This document shows, one piece after another, positions 35,662 to 44,519 of a stretch of 64,000 bases of DNA. Source of the stretch: JBKQHQ01 sp052148715 (GTDB taxonomy: Bacteria; Pseudomonadota; Alphaproteobacteria; Rhizobiales; Xanthobacteraceae); contig JBKQHQ010000031.1 of NCBI GenBank assembly GCA_052148715.1, positions 96,235-160,234 on the forward strand, written 5' to 3'. The notes beneath the pieces were generated by a model. The model was not told the origin of the DNA and did not search any database. It saw only the letters and a list, made by a program, of their open reading frames with translations. The translations under genes were made by a program, and so were the position numbers. Each line of letters starts with the position of its first letter. The first letter of the stretch is position 1.

Positions 35662-38040
35662 CTAAACCATCTTGAGCCGGGCGAAGAGCGAGACCTTCAC
35701 CTGGTCCATCACAAAGGCGAACATCACAGACGCCGCAAAAATCCCAACGACGACGACGGGCGCCAGCGGGGCCATCAGGACGCCTTCGATGGCCAAGGTC
35801 GGAATGATCGCCATATCGGCGATCGAAGACAGCACGACCACCAAGCTCGGGCGCGAAGACCAAAGCCGCCGACGCTCGCGCACCACATAGAAGATGGCCT
35901 GACCGCTGAACACCAAGGTCACGAGGGTCAAGGTCCGCAGCGTATCCATGTCGAAACCCAGCCGGAACTTGCCGATCGCCAGCACGCCGGCACAGAAGAC
36001 AAGGTCGCAGACGCCCATGATGATGCCGGCGATGGTCAGGCTGTCGATGCGCCAGGCATTCGGCATGGCTGACGGCCGCACATTGTCGGTGGTTGACGAC
36101 ATGGCCAGGAAGTCGCCGGTGAGCATCGAAATGACCATCAACATCGGCGTCAGGATCGCATGGTCGGTCATGATCAAACCGATGGCGAGAAACAGCACTT
36201 GGCGGGTCTTGTGGACGAGGGATCGCAGCGTATAGGTCAGAATGCGCTGGAACACGATCCTGCCTTCCCTGACAGCCGCCAAGATACCGGCCAGCCCGGG
36301 CTCCGTCAGCACGATCCCGGCCGCCGACTTGGCGACGTCCGTGGCGGTGAAGACCGCTATGCCGATCTGCGCTTGGCGCAGCGCGGGAGCGTCGTTCGCG
36401 CCGTCGCCACACATGCCGACCGTATGGCCGGCGCTCTGAAACGCCTTGACCAGGCGATACTTGTCCTCAGGAAGGACGCCGGCGAAGACGGCGAAATCTT
36501 CCACGCTAACGTGGTCGGGGATCAGTCTCGGACAGATCGCCCCCTCGAGCCCGACCGCATTGGCAACCACCCCTGCCGTGACCGGAGCGTCGCCCGTCAC
36601 CATGACGGTCCGCACCCCCATTTTGCGCAGCTCCAAGACGATGGCTTTGGCGTCGCTCCGTGGCGGATCGCTAAGCGCAATGAGCCCGGCCACGTGCAAC
36701 ACGGCCTGCGTTCCCACCGCGACGGCGAGCACCCTGAAGCCTTGCTGCTCTAGTTCGGTTGCCGCCGCGGCTGCCTCGGGCAACGGTTCTGCAAGCCCAC
36801 CGATGATTGCGCATGCGCCCTTCAAGACCCGCAGGGCGGTCCCGTCCCGATCCACCGCGCTTGCCTCCGACATTTTCACGGCCGGATCGAAGGGCACGAA
36901 CTTGACGAGCTTCGGCAGATCGGCGGCGGTGCATCGTGAGGCGGCGGCGCGGACAGCGGCGTCCACCGGATCCGGCCCGGCATCCGCGCTCGCGAGCGCG
37001 GCAAGCGCCAGGACGCGATCCTCGTTGAACCCGGGCATCGGTCGCACGGCGGTCACGGCCAGCTCGTTGTAGGTCAAGGTCCCGGTCTTATCGGAGCAGA
37101 GCACGTCCATGCTGGCGGCTTCATCCACGGCCGAGAGCCGTGTCGGCAGCACGCCCTGCTTGGCGAGCGCCTGCGCGCCGAGCGCGGTCGCGAGCGTGAA
37201 CGTGGCCGGCAGCGCGACCGGCACCGATGCCAGAACCGAAATGAGGATGAGCGGGATGATTTCGGTGATCGGCATTCCGATCGTGACGGCATAAACAATG
37301 AGCAAGATGGTGACGAGGCCGTTGAAGCCGGCGAGATTGCGCACCACTTTCAGCACGGCTTTCTGCTGCGTGCTGACGACATGGGCCGTGCGGACGAGTT
37401 CCGCGGTACGTCCGAACTTCGTGCGCGAACCGGTCGCCACGACCTCGGCCAGCGCTTCGCCTCGCCGCACAAGCGCACCCGCGTAGGTCTCGCGGCCCGG
37501 GCCGGCTTCCACCGGCAGCGATTCGCCGGTCAGCATGGATTGATCGAGCAGAACTGATCCGTCCAGCAGCCGCACATCAGCGGCAACCACGCTCCCCAGC
37601 ACGAGCTTGATCACATCACCGGGCATCAGCTCCGCGGCGGGTACGATTTTCCAGTTTCCATCGCGCCGAACCGACGCATTCAGCGCCAGACGCGACTTCA
37701 GCGCCGCGATCGTGGCCTGCGCACGGCTCTCGTGGAGGAAACCAATCGCCGCGTTGAAGATAAGCAGCGCGGCAATAATCGAGGCCTCGACATATTCCCC
37801 GAGCACCAGCTGGAGCACGATCGCGGCTTCCAGCAAACATGGCACCGGCGCCCAAAATTTGCGCAACACCAAACGCAAAGGATGAACGGATGCGTCCGGT
37901 GTCGCGTTGGGGCCGAATTCTTTCAGCCGGCGATGAGCCTCGTCGCTGGTGAGGCCGTTGAGGGGATTCCCCGCGGCCGCTCTTGTCGGTTCCTGGGATA
38001 ACAAGGTCGGCGGACCGCCCGGCCTCTCGTCTGATCTCAT
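35662..38040 (-). CDS. P-type ATPase, plasma-membrane proton-pump (type IIIA) family
   Basis: A 792-residue cation-transporting ATPase with about ten helices. Phosphorylation motif SDKTGTLT (Asp near residue 320), actuator loop TGES, nucleotide-binding VLKGAC, hinge GDGANDAPALRQAQIGIAV, and a proline-containing membrane helix LISVLASVPVALPATFTLA. The arrangement fits PMA1-like H+ pumps. N-terminal residues 1-40 are soluble. It is inverted relative to its neighbours and sits between holB and tatD, where metG is found in many relatives. Confidence 0.92.
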   Translation of the reverse strand: MRSDERPGGPPTLLSQEPTRAAAGNPLNGLTSDEAHRRLKEFGPNATPDASVHPLRLVLRKFWAPVPCLLEAAIVLQLVLGEYVEASIIAALLIFNAAIGFLHESRAQATIAALKSRLALNASVRRDGNWKIVPAAELMPGDVIKLVLGSVVAADVRLLDGSVLLDQSMLTGESLPVEAGPGRETYAGALVRRGEALAEVVATGSRTKFGRTAELVRTAHVVSTQQKAVLKVVRNLAGFNGLVTILLIVYAVTIGMPITEIIPLILISVLASVPVALPATFTLATALGAQALAKQGVLPTRLSAVDEAASMDVLCSDKTGTLTYNELAVTAVRPMPGFNEDRVLALAALASADAGPDPVDAAVRAAASRCTAADLPKLVKFVPFDPAVKMSEASAVDRDGTALRVLKGACAIIGGLAEPLPEAAAAATELEQQGFRVLAVAVGTQAVLHVAGLIALSDPPRSDAKAIVLELRKMGVRTVMVTGDAPVTAGVVANAVGLEGAICPRLIPDHVSVEDFAVFAGVLPEDKYRLVKAFQSAGHTVGMCGDGANDAPALRQAQIGIAVFTATDVAKSAAGIVLTEPGLAGILAAVREGRIVFQRILTYTLRSLVHKTRQVLFLAIGLIMTDHAILTPMLMVISMLTGDFLAMSSTTDNVRPSAMPNAWRIDSLTIAGIIMGVCDLVFCAGVLAIGKFRLGFDMDTLRTLTLVTLVFSGQAIFYVVRERRRLWSSRPSLVVVLSSIADMAIIPTLAIEGVLMAPLAPVVVVGIFAASVMFAFVMDQVKVSLFARLKMV

Positions 38041-38311
38041 CGCTGGCCGTATCGACGCATGATCGGGATCCGCATGGAGTCCGTTCGGCTCATCGCCGCT
38101 CTACATCGCCTACGCGGCGGCTGCAATTCGCCGCCGTCGCGCCATTGGCGGGTCTGTGCCGCGCCGCGGTGACGGCGGTTTGTCTGGCGCGCGCGTGCCG
38201 CTTATCCCATATTGACCGCCTCGCAGCCCAAGTCGGATGTTTCGGGCTTGGGTCATTTCTGGTCATACCGAAGCTCGGACCACCCGGGCTCGGGCGGAGC
38301 GCTCTGCCGCG

Positions 38312-39106
38312 ATGCTGGTCGACAGCCATTGCCATCTCGATTTTCCTGACTTCGGCGAGGAGCTCGAGGCCGTTGTCGCGCGGGCAAGATCGGCCGGCGT
38401 CGGCCGCATCGTCAGCATCTCCACGCGGGTGAGGCGAAACACGCAACTTTTTGCCATTGCGGAGCAATTTGCCGACGTGTTCTGCTCGATCGGCACCCAT
38501 CCGCACCAGGCGCAGGAAGAGCTTGGAATTCCAACCTCCGATCTCGTTGCGCTCGCCCGGCATGAAAAGGTCGTGGCGATCGGCGAGGCGGGGCTCGACT
38601 ATCACTATGATTACAGCCCGCGCGCTGCGCAGGAGCAGGGGTTCCGCACCCACATTGCGGCGGCGCGCGAGACCGGGCTGCCGCTGGTGATCCATACCCG
38701 GGAGGCGGACGTGGACACGGCGAAAATCTTGGCTGAAGAGATGCGTCACGGAGCGTTTTGCGCGGTGCTCCATTGCTTTACGGGAGGGCGCGAATTGGCG
38801 TTGCGCGCGATTGATCTTGGTCTCTACATCTCCTTCACCGGCATTCTGACCTTCAAGAAGTCCGATGAGCTGCGCGCGATCGCGGCCGAACTGCCGGGGG
38901 ACCGCATCCTGGTGGAAACCGACGCGCCTTACCTCGCGCCGGGAAAATTCCGTGGCAAGCGCAACGAGCCCGCGTTTGTGGTCGAGACCGCCAGCGCGCT
39001 TGCGGCGGCGCGAGGCGTCAGCTTCGACACCATTGCGCGGGAGACCACCGACAATTTCTTCAAGCTTTTCGCCAAGGTGCCGCGGCCAGCGGCGGTCGCC
39101 GCGTGA
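38312..39106 (+). CDS. tatD: TatD family metal-dependent DNase
   Basis: A 264-residue TIM-barrel hydrolase. Metal ligands are visible in DSHCHLDF at the start, GEAGLDYHYDYSP, VIHTREAD, LHCFTGG and VETDAPYLAPGKFRGKRNEP. The ATG at 38312 opens directly on the metal motif; the frame from 38237 is not needed. Its stop overlaps the next gene's GTG by four bases. Confidence 0.94.
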   Translation: MLVDSHCHLDFPDFGEELEAVVARARSAGVGRIVSISTRVRRNTQLFAIAEQFADVFCSIGTHPHQAQEELGIPTSDLVALARHEKVVAIGEAGLDYHYDYSPRAAQEQGFRTHIAAARETGLPLVIHTREADVDTAKILAEEMRHGAFCAVLHCFTGGRELALRAIDLGLYISFTGILTFKKSDELRAIAAELPGDRILVETDAPYLAPGKFRGKRNEPAFVVETASALAAARGVSFDTIARETTDNFFKLFAKVPRPAAVAA

Positions 39107-39912
39107 GCCTGACCTTCACGATCCTCGGCTGCGGATCGTCCGCCGGCGTGCCGCGCCCGGCGCTTGGCTGGGGCGCCTGCGATCCGAGCAATCCGAAGAA
39201 CCGGCGACGCCGCTGCTCGCTGCTGGTCGAGCAGCGCGTTGGGGCCGGGGTCACGCGCATCCTGGTCGACACCTCGCCCGACTTGCGCGAGCAATTGCTC
39301 GATACGCAGGTCGACTGGCTCGATGCGGTTCTCTTCACCCACGAGCATGCCGACCACACCCACGGCATCGACGACCTGCGGCCGCTGGTGATCCATCGCC
39401 GGCGCCGCATCGACGCCTACCTCGACTTGCTGACCTCACGCGCGTTGCGTGAACGCTTCCGCTATTGCTTCGAGACCCCGCCCGGCAGCGAGTACCCACC
39501 GATCCTCAAGGAGCACCGGCTTGTCGCCGGCGAACCCGTCACCGTTACGGGTCTAGGCGGCCCGATCGAGGTGCTGCCGATCCTGCAAGCCCACGGCGAC
39601 TTTCCGTCGCTCGGATTTCGTTTCGGCGCGCTCGCTTATTCCTGCGATCTTAGCGGCTTGCCTGCCGAGAGCGTTTCGGCGCTCCAAGGTCTCGACGTGT
39701 GGATCGTGGATGCGCTGCGCGAAGCACCGCATCCGAGCCATTTCAGCCTGGCGGACAGCCTTGCCTGGATTGAGCGCCTCCAGCCGCGCTGCGCCATCCT
39801 CACGAACCTGCATTCCGATTTCGACTACGAAAAGCTGCGCGCGCGGCTGCCGGGCCATGTCGCGCCGGCTTACGATGGTATGCGGGTCGAATTGCCCCTG
39901 GACGACCGGTGA
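39103..39912 (+). CDS. MBL-fold metallo-hydrolase, PhnP-like
   Basis: A 269-residue metallo-beta-lactamase-fold protein of the phosphoribosyl cyclic phosphodiesterase group. Motif HEHADHTHG (residues about 86-94) gives the HxHxDH metal site; the start ILGCGSSAGVPRP and the Cys/Arg stretch CDPSNPKNRRRRCSLLV are typical of the tatD-linked members. The GTG at 39103 overlaps tatD in GTGA, so they are coupled. Its physiological substrate is not known. Confidence 0.9.
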   Translation: MSLTFTILGCGSSAGVPRPALGWGACDPSNPKNRRRRCSLLVEQRVGAGVTRILVDTSPDLREQLLDTQVDWLDAVLFTHEHADHTHGIDDLRPLVIHRRRRIDAYLDLLTSRALRERFRYCFETPPGSEYPPILKEHRLVAGEPVTVTGLGGPIEVLPILQAHGDFPSLGFRFGALAYSCDLSGLPAESVSALQGLDVWIVDALREAPHPSHFSLADSLAWIERLQPRCAILTNLHSDFDYEKLRARLPGHVAPAYDGMRVELPLDDR

Positions 39913-39956
39913 AATTGTCCGGCGTCCGGCCGTGGATTTCGTGTCTGAGAGTGGAA

Positions 39957-39984
39957 ATATTCCATAATATACCTTATGCGAATC
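39957..39984 (-). other. dif-like XerC/XerD recombination site
   Basis: A 28-base site of 11+6+11 layout. On the plus strand: arm ATATTCCATAA, centre TATACC, arm TTATGCGAATC. On the minus strand this reads GATTCGCATAA, GGTATA, TTATGGAATAT, close to E. coli dif (GGTGCGCATAA, TGTATA, TTATGTTAAAT): all four inner bases of each arm and five of six central bases agree. It lies in the gap after the tatD/metallo-hydrolase pair. All five GGGCAGGG octamers found (plus strand 3823 and 16341; minus strand 45484, 56340, 60953) point to it. It could instead be an element using Xer. Confidence 0.75.
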
Positions 39985-40017
39985 AACCTGGCGGACGCGC
40001 CCCGGGGGGAACGCGCA

Positions 40018-40656
40018 TTATTTCCCGGGCATCGCAGCAGCGGTCGAAAGCCCCCTGGTCGCGGCGGCGGCGATCAACCCCACATGGCGGCGCAACAAGG
40101 GTCTCGGCAAGGCTACGAGCTTGTCTTTCAGGCCCAAGTCGACGACACCATGGACTGCGGAGAACAGTGACCGGCCAAGCAGCATGCAGGCCGCTTCGTC
40201 ACCCTCGGTCACGATCGTGCGCAACGGTTTTTCGACATAGGCAAACAAGCGCCTGTGCGCCTCGAGATGCGCCGGCGGAACGACCTGGCCATCAGGCATC
40301 TCGTGCTCGAAGACGGCGCGCCAACGCAGCTCATTCTCGGCGGCGAAATCGAAATACGCGAGCGCCAGGCGGACCAGCGTCTTGACCGCCGGCCGATCAT
40401 CGGCGCCAATAAATCCCCCTGCATCGAGACGGTCCGACTGGGCGAGCGCCGCACCGAGCAGCTCCAGGGTGCTCAAGTTTATGGTGAGGATTATGTCATC
40501 AAGGTCTTGAAAAATCTTATATATCATTCCGAGCGCGCAGCCAACCTCCTCGGCTAGTTCGCGCGCCTTCAAAGCGGCCAACCCCGCCTCCACTATTCGG
40601 CGCTCCGCCGCCCCTACCAAGGCCTGGTGCAGTATTGAGTGGCTGTCTGGAGGCAT
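40018..40656 (-). CDS. TetR family transcriptional regulator
   Basis: A 212-residue repressor. The N-terminal helix-turn-helix is visible (IVEAGLAALKARELAEEVGCALGMIYKIFQDLDDIILTINLSTLELL), where GMIYKIFQDLDDII corresponds to the TetR recognition helix and following residues. The C-terminal part is a TetR_C-like ligand domain. I chose the ATG at 40656; the frame runs on to 40872 but overlaps the operators. It is divergent from the fused transporter/acyltransferase gene and probably represses both. Confidence 0.87.
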   Translation of the reverse strand: MPPDSHSILHQALVGAAERRIVEAGLAALKARELAEEVGCALGMIYKIFQDLDDIILTINLSTLELLGAALAQSDRLDAGGFIGADDRPAVKTLVRLALAYFDFAAENELRWRAVFEHEMPDGQVVPPAHLEAHRRLFAYVEKPLRTIVTEGDEAACMLLGRSLFSAVHGVVDLGLKDKLVALPRPLLRRHVGLIAAAATRGLSTAAAMPGK

Positions 40657-40666
40657 TTTTCCCCTG

Positions 40667-40739
40667 CCGTGAACATTGTTCAAGAAGAGCCTTGAACAAT
40701 GTTCACGGTTATGCGACAGTGTCCTATGAACGATGTTCA
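40667..40739. promoter_or_regulatory. Triple TGAAC-N3-GTTCA operator array
   Basis: Three 13-base palindromes, TGAACATTGTTCA (40670-40682), TGAACAATGTTCA (40693-40705) and TGAACGATGTTCA (40727-40739), lie between tetR and the fused acyltransferase gene. The first two are arranged as perfect inverted copies: an 18-base arm at 40667-40684 is the exact reverse complement of 40691-40708. Centre spacing is 23 and 34 bases. The array sits directly before the tetR start, as autoregulated TetR operators do. Confidence 0.8.
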
Positions 40740-40856
40740 TACACCGAATGGATGCGGTGTTCAAGGCAGTCAAGTTCGCTAAGGTTTGTCCCTCATATTG
40801 CCGCCCGGCTTTTTTAGCCCGCTGCAAGAATGAGCCTGCCCTAAAGGGAATGAGCC

Positions 40857-43800
40857 ATGTCCTTAATGACATCCCGACGCTTCGCGCCGCTGTTCTGGTG
40901 TCAGTTCTTCTCGGCGTTCAACGACAATTTCCTAAGATATGCGCTGGTGTTCCTGATCCTGTTTCGGTCATCGGATAAGGGCGGCGGAGCGCTGATCGCG
41001 GCCGCCGGCGCGATCTTTATCGCGCCTTCCGTCTTCCTCTCGGGCTTGGGGGGAGAGCTCGCCGACCGCTACGACAAGGCGATCGTGGCCCGATGGCTAA
41101 AGCTCGCGGAGATCGGCGTCGCCGCGGTCGCGGTGGTGGGTTTCCTGACCCATTCGATATCCCTGCTGCTAGTCACTCTGTTCTTGTTCGGCGTCATCTC
41201 GACATTGTTCGGGCCGATCAAATACGGAATCCTGCCCGACCATCTGGCGCGCGAAGAACTACCGGCCGGCAACGCGCTGATCGAGTCCGCGACCTTTCTC
41301 GCGATCTTGCTGGGAACGATTGCCAGCGGCCTCGCCGCCAAGACCGGCGGCGAGAGTTGGTTTGCCATTTTGGTCATGACCTTCGCATGCGTGTGTTGGG
41401 GGGCGAGCCTCCTGATCCCGCGCACCGGCGAGGCGTCGCCTAATCTTCACATCGACCGCAACATCCTGCGTTCCACGCTCGATCTCCTACGCGGTCTGTC
41501 GCTGGATCGGCGGCTCGTGTGGGGCGCCGTGGTGCTGAGCTGGTTTTGGGTCATCGGCATTGCGGCGCTAACTCTCCTGGGCCCGGTCAGTCGGGATGTG
41601 CTGGGAGGCAGCGAGGGCGTGGTGACGATCTTCCTCGCTATCTTCTCTGTCGGCATAGCCGCCGGCTCCGGCTTGGCGGCGTGGCTCGCCAGTGGACGCA
41701 TTGTGCTTCTGCCGACGGTCATCGGCGCGGCGCTGCTCGGCCTGTTCCTGCTCGATCTCGCTTTGGTGACCCAAGGTGCCCCGGCGGCTCTTTCTGCGGC
41801 CGGCCCCGGCACCGTTTTCGCAACCGCGCGCGGTTGGCATGCGGCGATCGACCTGGCCGGGCTCGCCATCGCCGGCGGCTTGTTCGTCGTCCCCACCTTC
41901 GCCGCAGTCCAGGCTTGGGCCGGAGCTGACCGGCGCGCCCGCGTGGTCGCGGCGGTCAATGTCCTCAACTCCGCCTTCATGTTGGTTGCCGCCGTCGCGC
42001 TGTGGCTCGCGCAATTGGTCGGCCTGTCGATTGCGGCGCAATTCGCCGTGCTTGGTCTCGGCTGCCTCCTCGCAACTGTCGCGATCGCGCGGACCATGCC
42101 GACTAGCGCCATCGCCGACCTGATTTCGATCATCTTTCGCGCCTTCTTCCGGATCGAGGTGAAGGGCATTGAAAACATCGAGAAGGCCGGCAAGGCCTGC
42201 ATTGTTTCGCTCAATCACGTGAGCTTTCTCGACGCCGCCCTCGCCTTCGGCGTGCTCGGCACCGATGTGGTGTTTGCTATCGACTACTCGATAGCCAGGC
42301 GCTGGTGGGTGCGGCCGTTCCTGCGGTTCGTACCGGCGATTCCGCTCGACCCGACGCGTCCGCTCGCGATGCGCACGCTGATCAACACGCTGCGCGCCGG
42401 CAAGACGATCGTGATCTTTCCGGAAGGTCGCCTCACCGTCACCGGCAGTTTAATGAAAGTCTACGACGGGACCGGGCTGGTTGCTGACAAGACCCAAGCG
42501 TTGGTGCTGCCGATCCGCCACGAGGGCCTCGAGGCAACCCCCTTCTCGCGGCTTTCGCGCGATCAGGTGCAGCGGCGGTTTTTTCCAAAGGTCACGGTCT
42601 CGATCCTCGAGCCGGTGAAGCTTGCGGTCGATCCCGCGCTCAAGGGCAAATATCGGCGGCAAGCCGCGGGCACAGCGCTCTATGAGATCATGTCGGACTT
42701 GGTGTTCCGCACTACGTCGACCGATCGCACCGTCGTCGAGGCGGTGATCGAGGCTGCGCGAATCCACGGCAAAGGCCACGCCATCGTCGAGGATCCAGTA
42801 TCGGGCGCCCTCTCCTACAAACGCCTGTTGATCGGCACCAACGTGCTTGGGACCAAGCTGGCGGCGCTAGCTCCCGTCGGCAAGGCCGTCGGCGTGATGC
42901 TGCCAAACGCGAACGGCGCCGCCGTCACGCTGCTCGGCCTGATGTCAGCCGGCCGGGTTCCGGCCATGATCAATTTCACGTCCGGCGCGGCAAACATCCT
43001 GTCGGCGTGCAAGGCCGCGGGCATCACGACGATCGTGACCTCAAAAGCCTTCGTGGAGAAGGGCCGTTTGACCCCGCTGATCGCGCAGATCGAGAAGGAC
43101 GTGCGGATCGTCTACCTCGAACCGCTCCGCGGCGAGATCACCCTTCTCGATAAGATCAAAGGCATGCTCGGTGCCTTCAGGCCGATCGTTGCTCGCAAGC
43201 CCGACGATCCGGCCGTGATTCTGTTCACGTCGGGTTCTGAAGGAGTGCCCAAGGGCGTCGTGCTCTCGCACCGAAACATGCTTGCGAACGCCGCTCAGGC
43301 CCGCGCCCGCATCGACTTCGGACGCACCGACAAGGTGTTCAACGTGCTCCCGGTGTTCCACTCCTTCGGCTTGACGGTCGGCCTCGTGTTGCCGCTCGTC
43401 TGCGGTGTGCACGTCTATCTCTATCCGACGCCCCTGCATTACCGGATCATCCCCGAGCTGATCTACGGCACCAATGCGACGATCTTGTTCGGGACCGATA
43501 CGTTCCTCGCAGGTTATGCCAAGATGGCGCACCCCTATGACTTCCGCTCGCTCCGCTACGTCCTGGCCGGCGCGGAACGGGTCAAGGACTCAACGCGGCG
43601 CACCTACATGGATAAGTTCGGCGTGCGCATCCTCGAGGGCTACGGCGTGACCGAGACGGCGCCCGTCCTCGCCATCAATACGCCCATGTACAACAAGTCG
43701 GGAACCGTCGGCCGGCTGATGCCCGGAATGAAGTCGAAGCTGGAGCCCGTCCCCGGCATCGACGACGGCGGACGGTTGTTTGTGTGCGGGCCCAATGTAA

Positions 43801-44258
43801 TGCTGGGCTATGTCAGGACCGAGAACCCGGAGGTGATCGAAGCCCCGCCGGAAGGCTGGCATGATACCGGCGATATCGTGTCGATCGACGACCAGGGCTT
43901 CATCACGATCAAGGATCGGGCCAAGCGCTTCGCCAAGATCGGCGGCGAGATGGTCTCGCTGACGGCGGTCGAGGCGCTCGCCGCGGGGCTCTGGCCCGAC
44001 ATCCGCTGCGTCGCCGTCAACATCCCGGACCCGCGCAAGGGCGAGCGCATCGTGCTGCTGACCGAGAAGGCGGACCTGAACCGGGCGGATCTGCAGGCCT
44101 ACGCCAAGTCAAAGGGTGCGGCCGACCTGATGATCCCATCCGAGATTATCGTCGTCGACCGGCTGCCGCTGCTCGGCTCGGGGAAGACGGACTTCGTCGG
44201 CGCCGCCAAGGTCGCGCGCGACCGCATCACCTCGGTGCAGCAGCAGGCAGTGGCTTGA
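40857..44258 (+). CDS. Fused MFS transporter (LplT-like)/acyltransferase/acyl-ACP synthetase (Aas)
   Basis: An 1133-residue protein with three modules. Residues 1-420 form a twelve-helix MFS lysophospholipid-flippase-like domain (FSAFNDNFLRYALVF start). Residues 425-620 form a PlsC acyltransferase with NHVSFLD and FPEGRLT motifs. Residues 640-1133 form an AMP-forming acyl-ACP synthetase (FTSGSEGVPKGVVLSH, GYGVTETAP, DRAKRFAKIGGEMVSL). This is LplT plus Aas in one chain, for lysophospholipid uptake and reacylation at the inner membrane. Probably repressed by the neighbouring TetR. Confidence 0.92.
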   Translation: MSLMTSRRFAPLFWCQFFSAFNDNFLRYALVFLILFRSSDKGGGALIAAAGAIFIAPSVFLSGLGGELADRYDKAIVARWLKLAEIGVAAVAVVGFLTHSISLLLVTLFLFGVISTLFGPIKYGILPDHLAREELPAGNALIESATFLAILLGTIASGLAAKTGGESWFAILVMTFACVCWGASLLIPRTGEASPNLHIDRNILRSTLDLLRGLSLDRRLVWGAVVLSWFWVIGIAALTLLGPVSRDVLGGSEGVVTIFLAIFSVGIAAGSGLAAWLASGRIVLLPTVIGAALLGLFLLDLALVTQGAPAALSAAGPGTVFATARGWHAAIDLAGLAIAGGLFVVPTFAAVQAWAGADRRARVVAAVNVLNSAFMLVAAVALWLAQLVGLSIAAQFAVLGLGCLLATVAIARTMPTSAIADLISIIFRAFFRIEVKGIENIEKAGKACIVSLNHVSFLDAALAFGVLGTDVVFAIDYSIARRWWVRPFLRFVPAIPLDPTRPLAMRTLINTLRAGKTIVIFPEGRLTVTGSLMKVYDGTGLVADKTQALVLPIRHEGLEATPFSRLSRDQVQRRFFPKVTVSILEPVKLAVDPALKGKYRRQAAGTALYEIMSDLVFRTTSTDRTVVEAVIEAARIHGKGHAIVEDPVSGALSYKRLLIGTNVLGTKLAALAPVGKAVGVMLPNANGAAVTLLGLMSAGRVPAMINFTSGAANILSACKAAGITTIVTSKAFVEKGRLTPLIAQIEKDVRIVYLEPLRGEITLLDKIKGMLGAFRPIVARKPDDPAVILFTSGSEGVPKGVVLSHRNMLANAAQARARIDFGRTDKVFNVLPVFHSFGLTVGLVLPLVCGVHVYLYPTPLHYRIIPELIYGTNATILFGTDTFLAGYAKMAHPYDFRSLRYVLAGAERVKDSTRRTYMDKFGVRILEGYGVTETAPVLAINTPMYNKSGTVGRLMPGMKSKLEPVPGIDDGGRLFVCGPNVMLGYVRTENPEVIEAPPEGWHDTGDIVSIDDQGFITIKDRAKRFAKIGGEMVSLTAVEALAAGLWPDIRCVAVNIPDPRKGERIVLLTEKADLNRADLQAYAKSKGAADLMIPSEIIVVDRLPLLGSGKTDFVGAAKVARDRITSVQQQAVA

Positions 44259-44519
44259 TCGGCGAGTTACTCGCGCCCGACGCAGATGGCCACCCTCCCG
44301 ATGGTGAATGCCGGCGGAGTAACTTTTGAGGTGTTCGTGCCGAAATAGGCATTTGGGGCGTTGTCCTGTGGCTGTGGGGAGATCCCCTCGGAGCCTTGCC
44401 GCCGAAATGCCTTCTCGTGGGGCCCATATTCGCAATGCCATAATCCTCGAGATGCGCCCCATGAAACCGTCCAGTGATCGATCCCTGCTCGGGCGAGTCG
44501 GTGCCCTCGCCCACGCAAG

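Noticed and set aside
34787..36412. 541-codon minus-strand frame across holB and the P-type ATPase
   Set aside because: It is antisense to holB and out of frame with the ATPase; both real genes account for the sequence.
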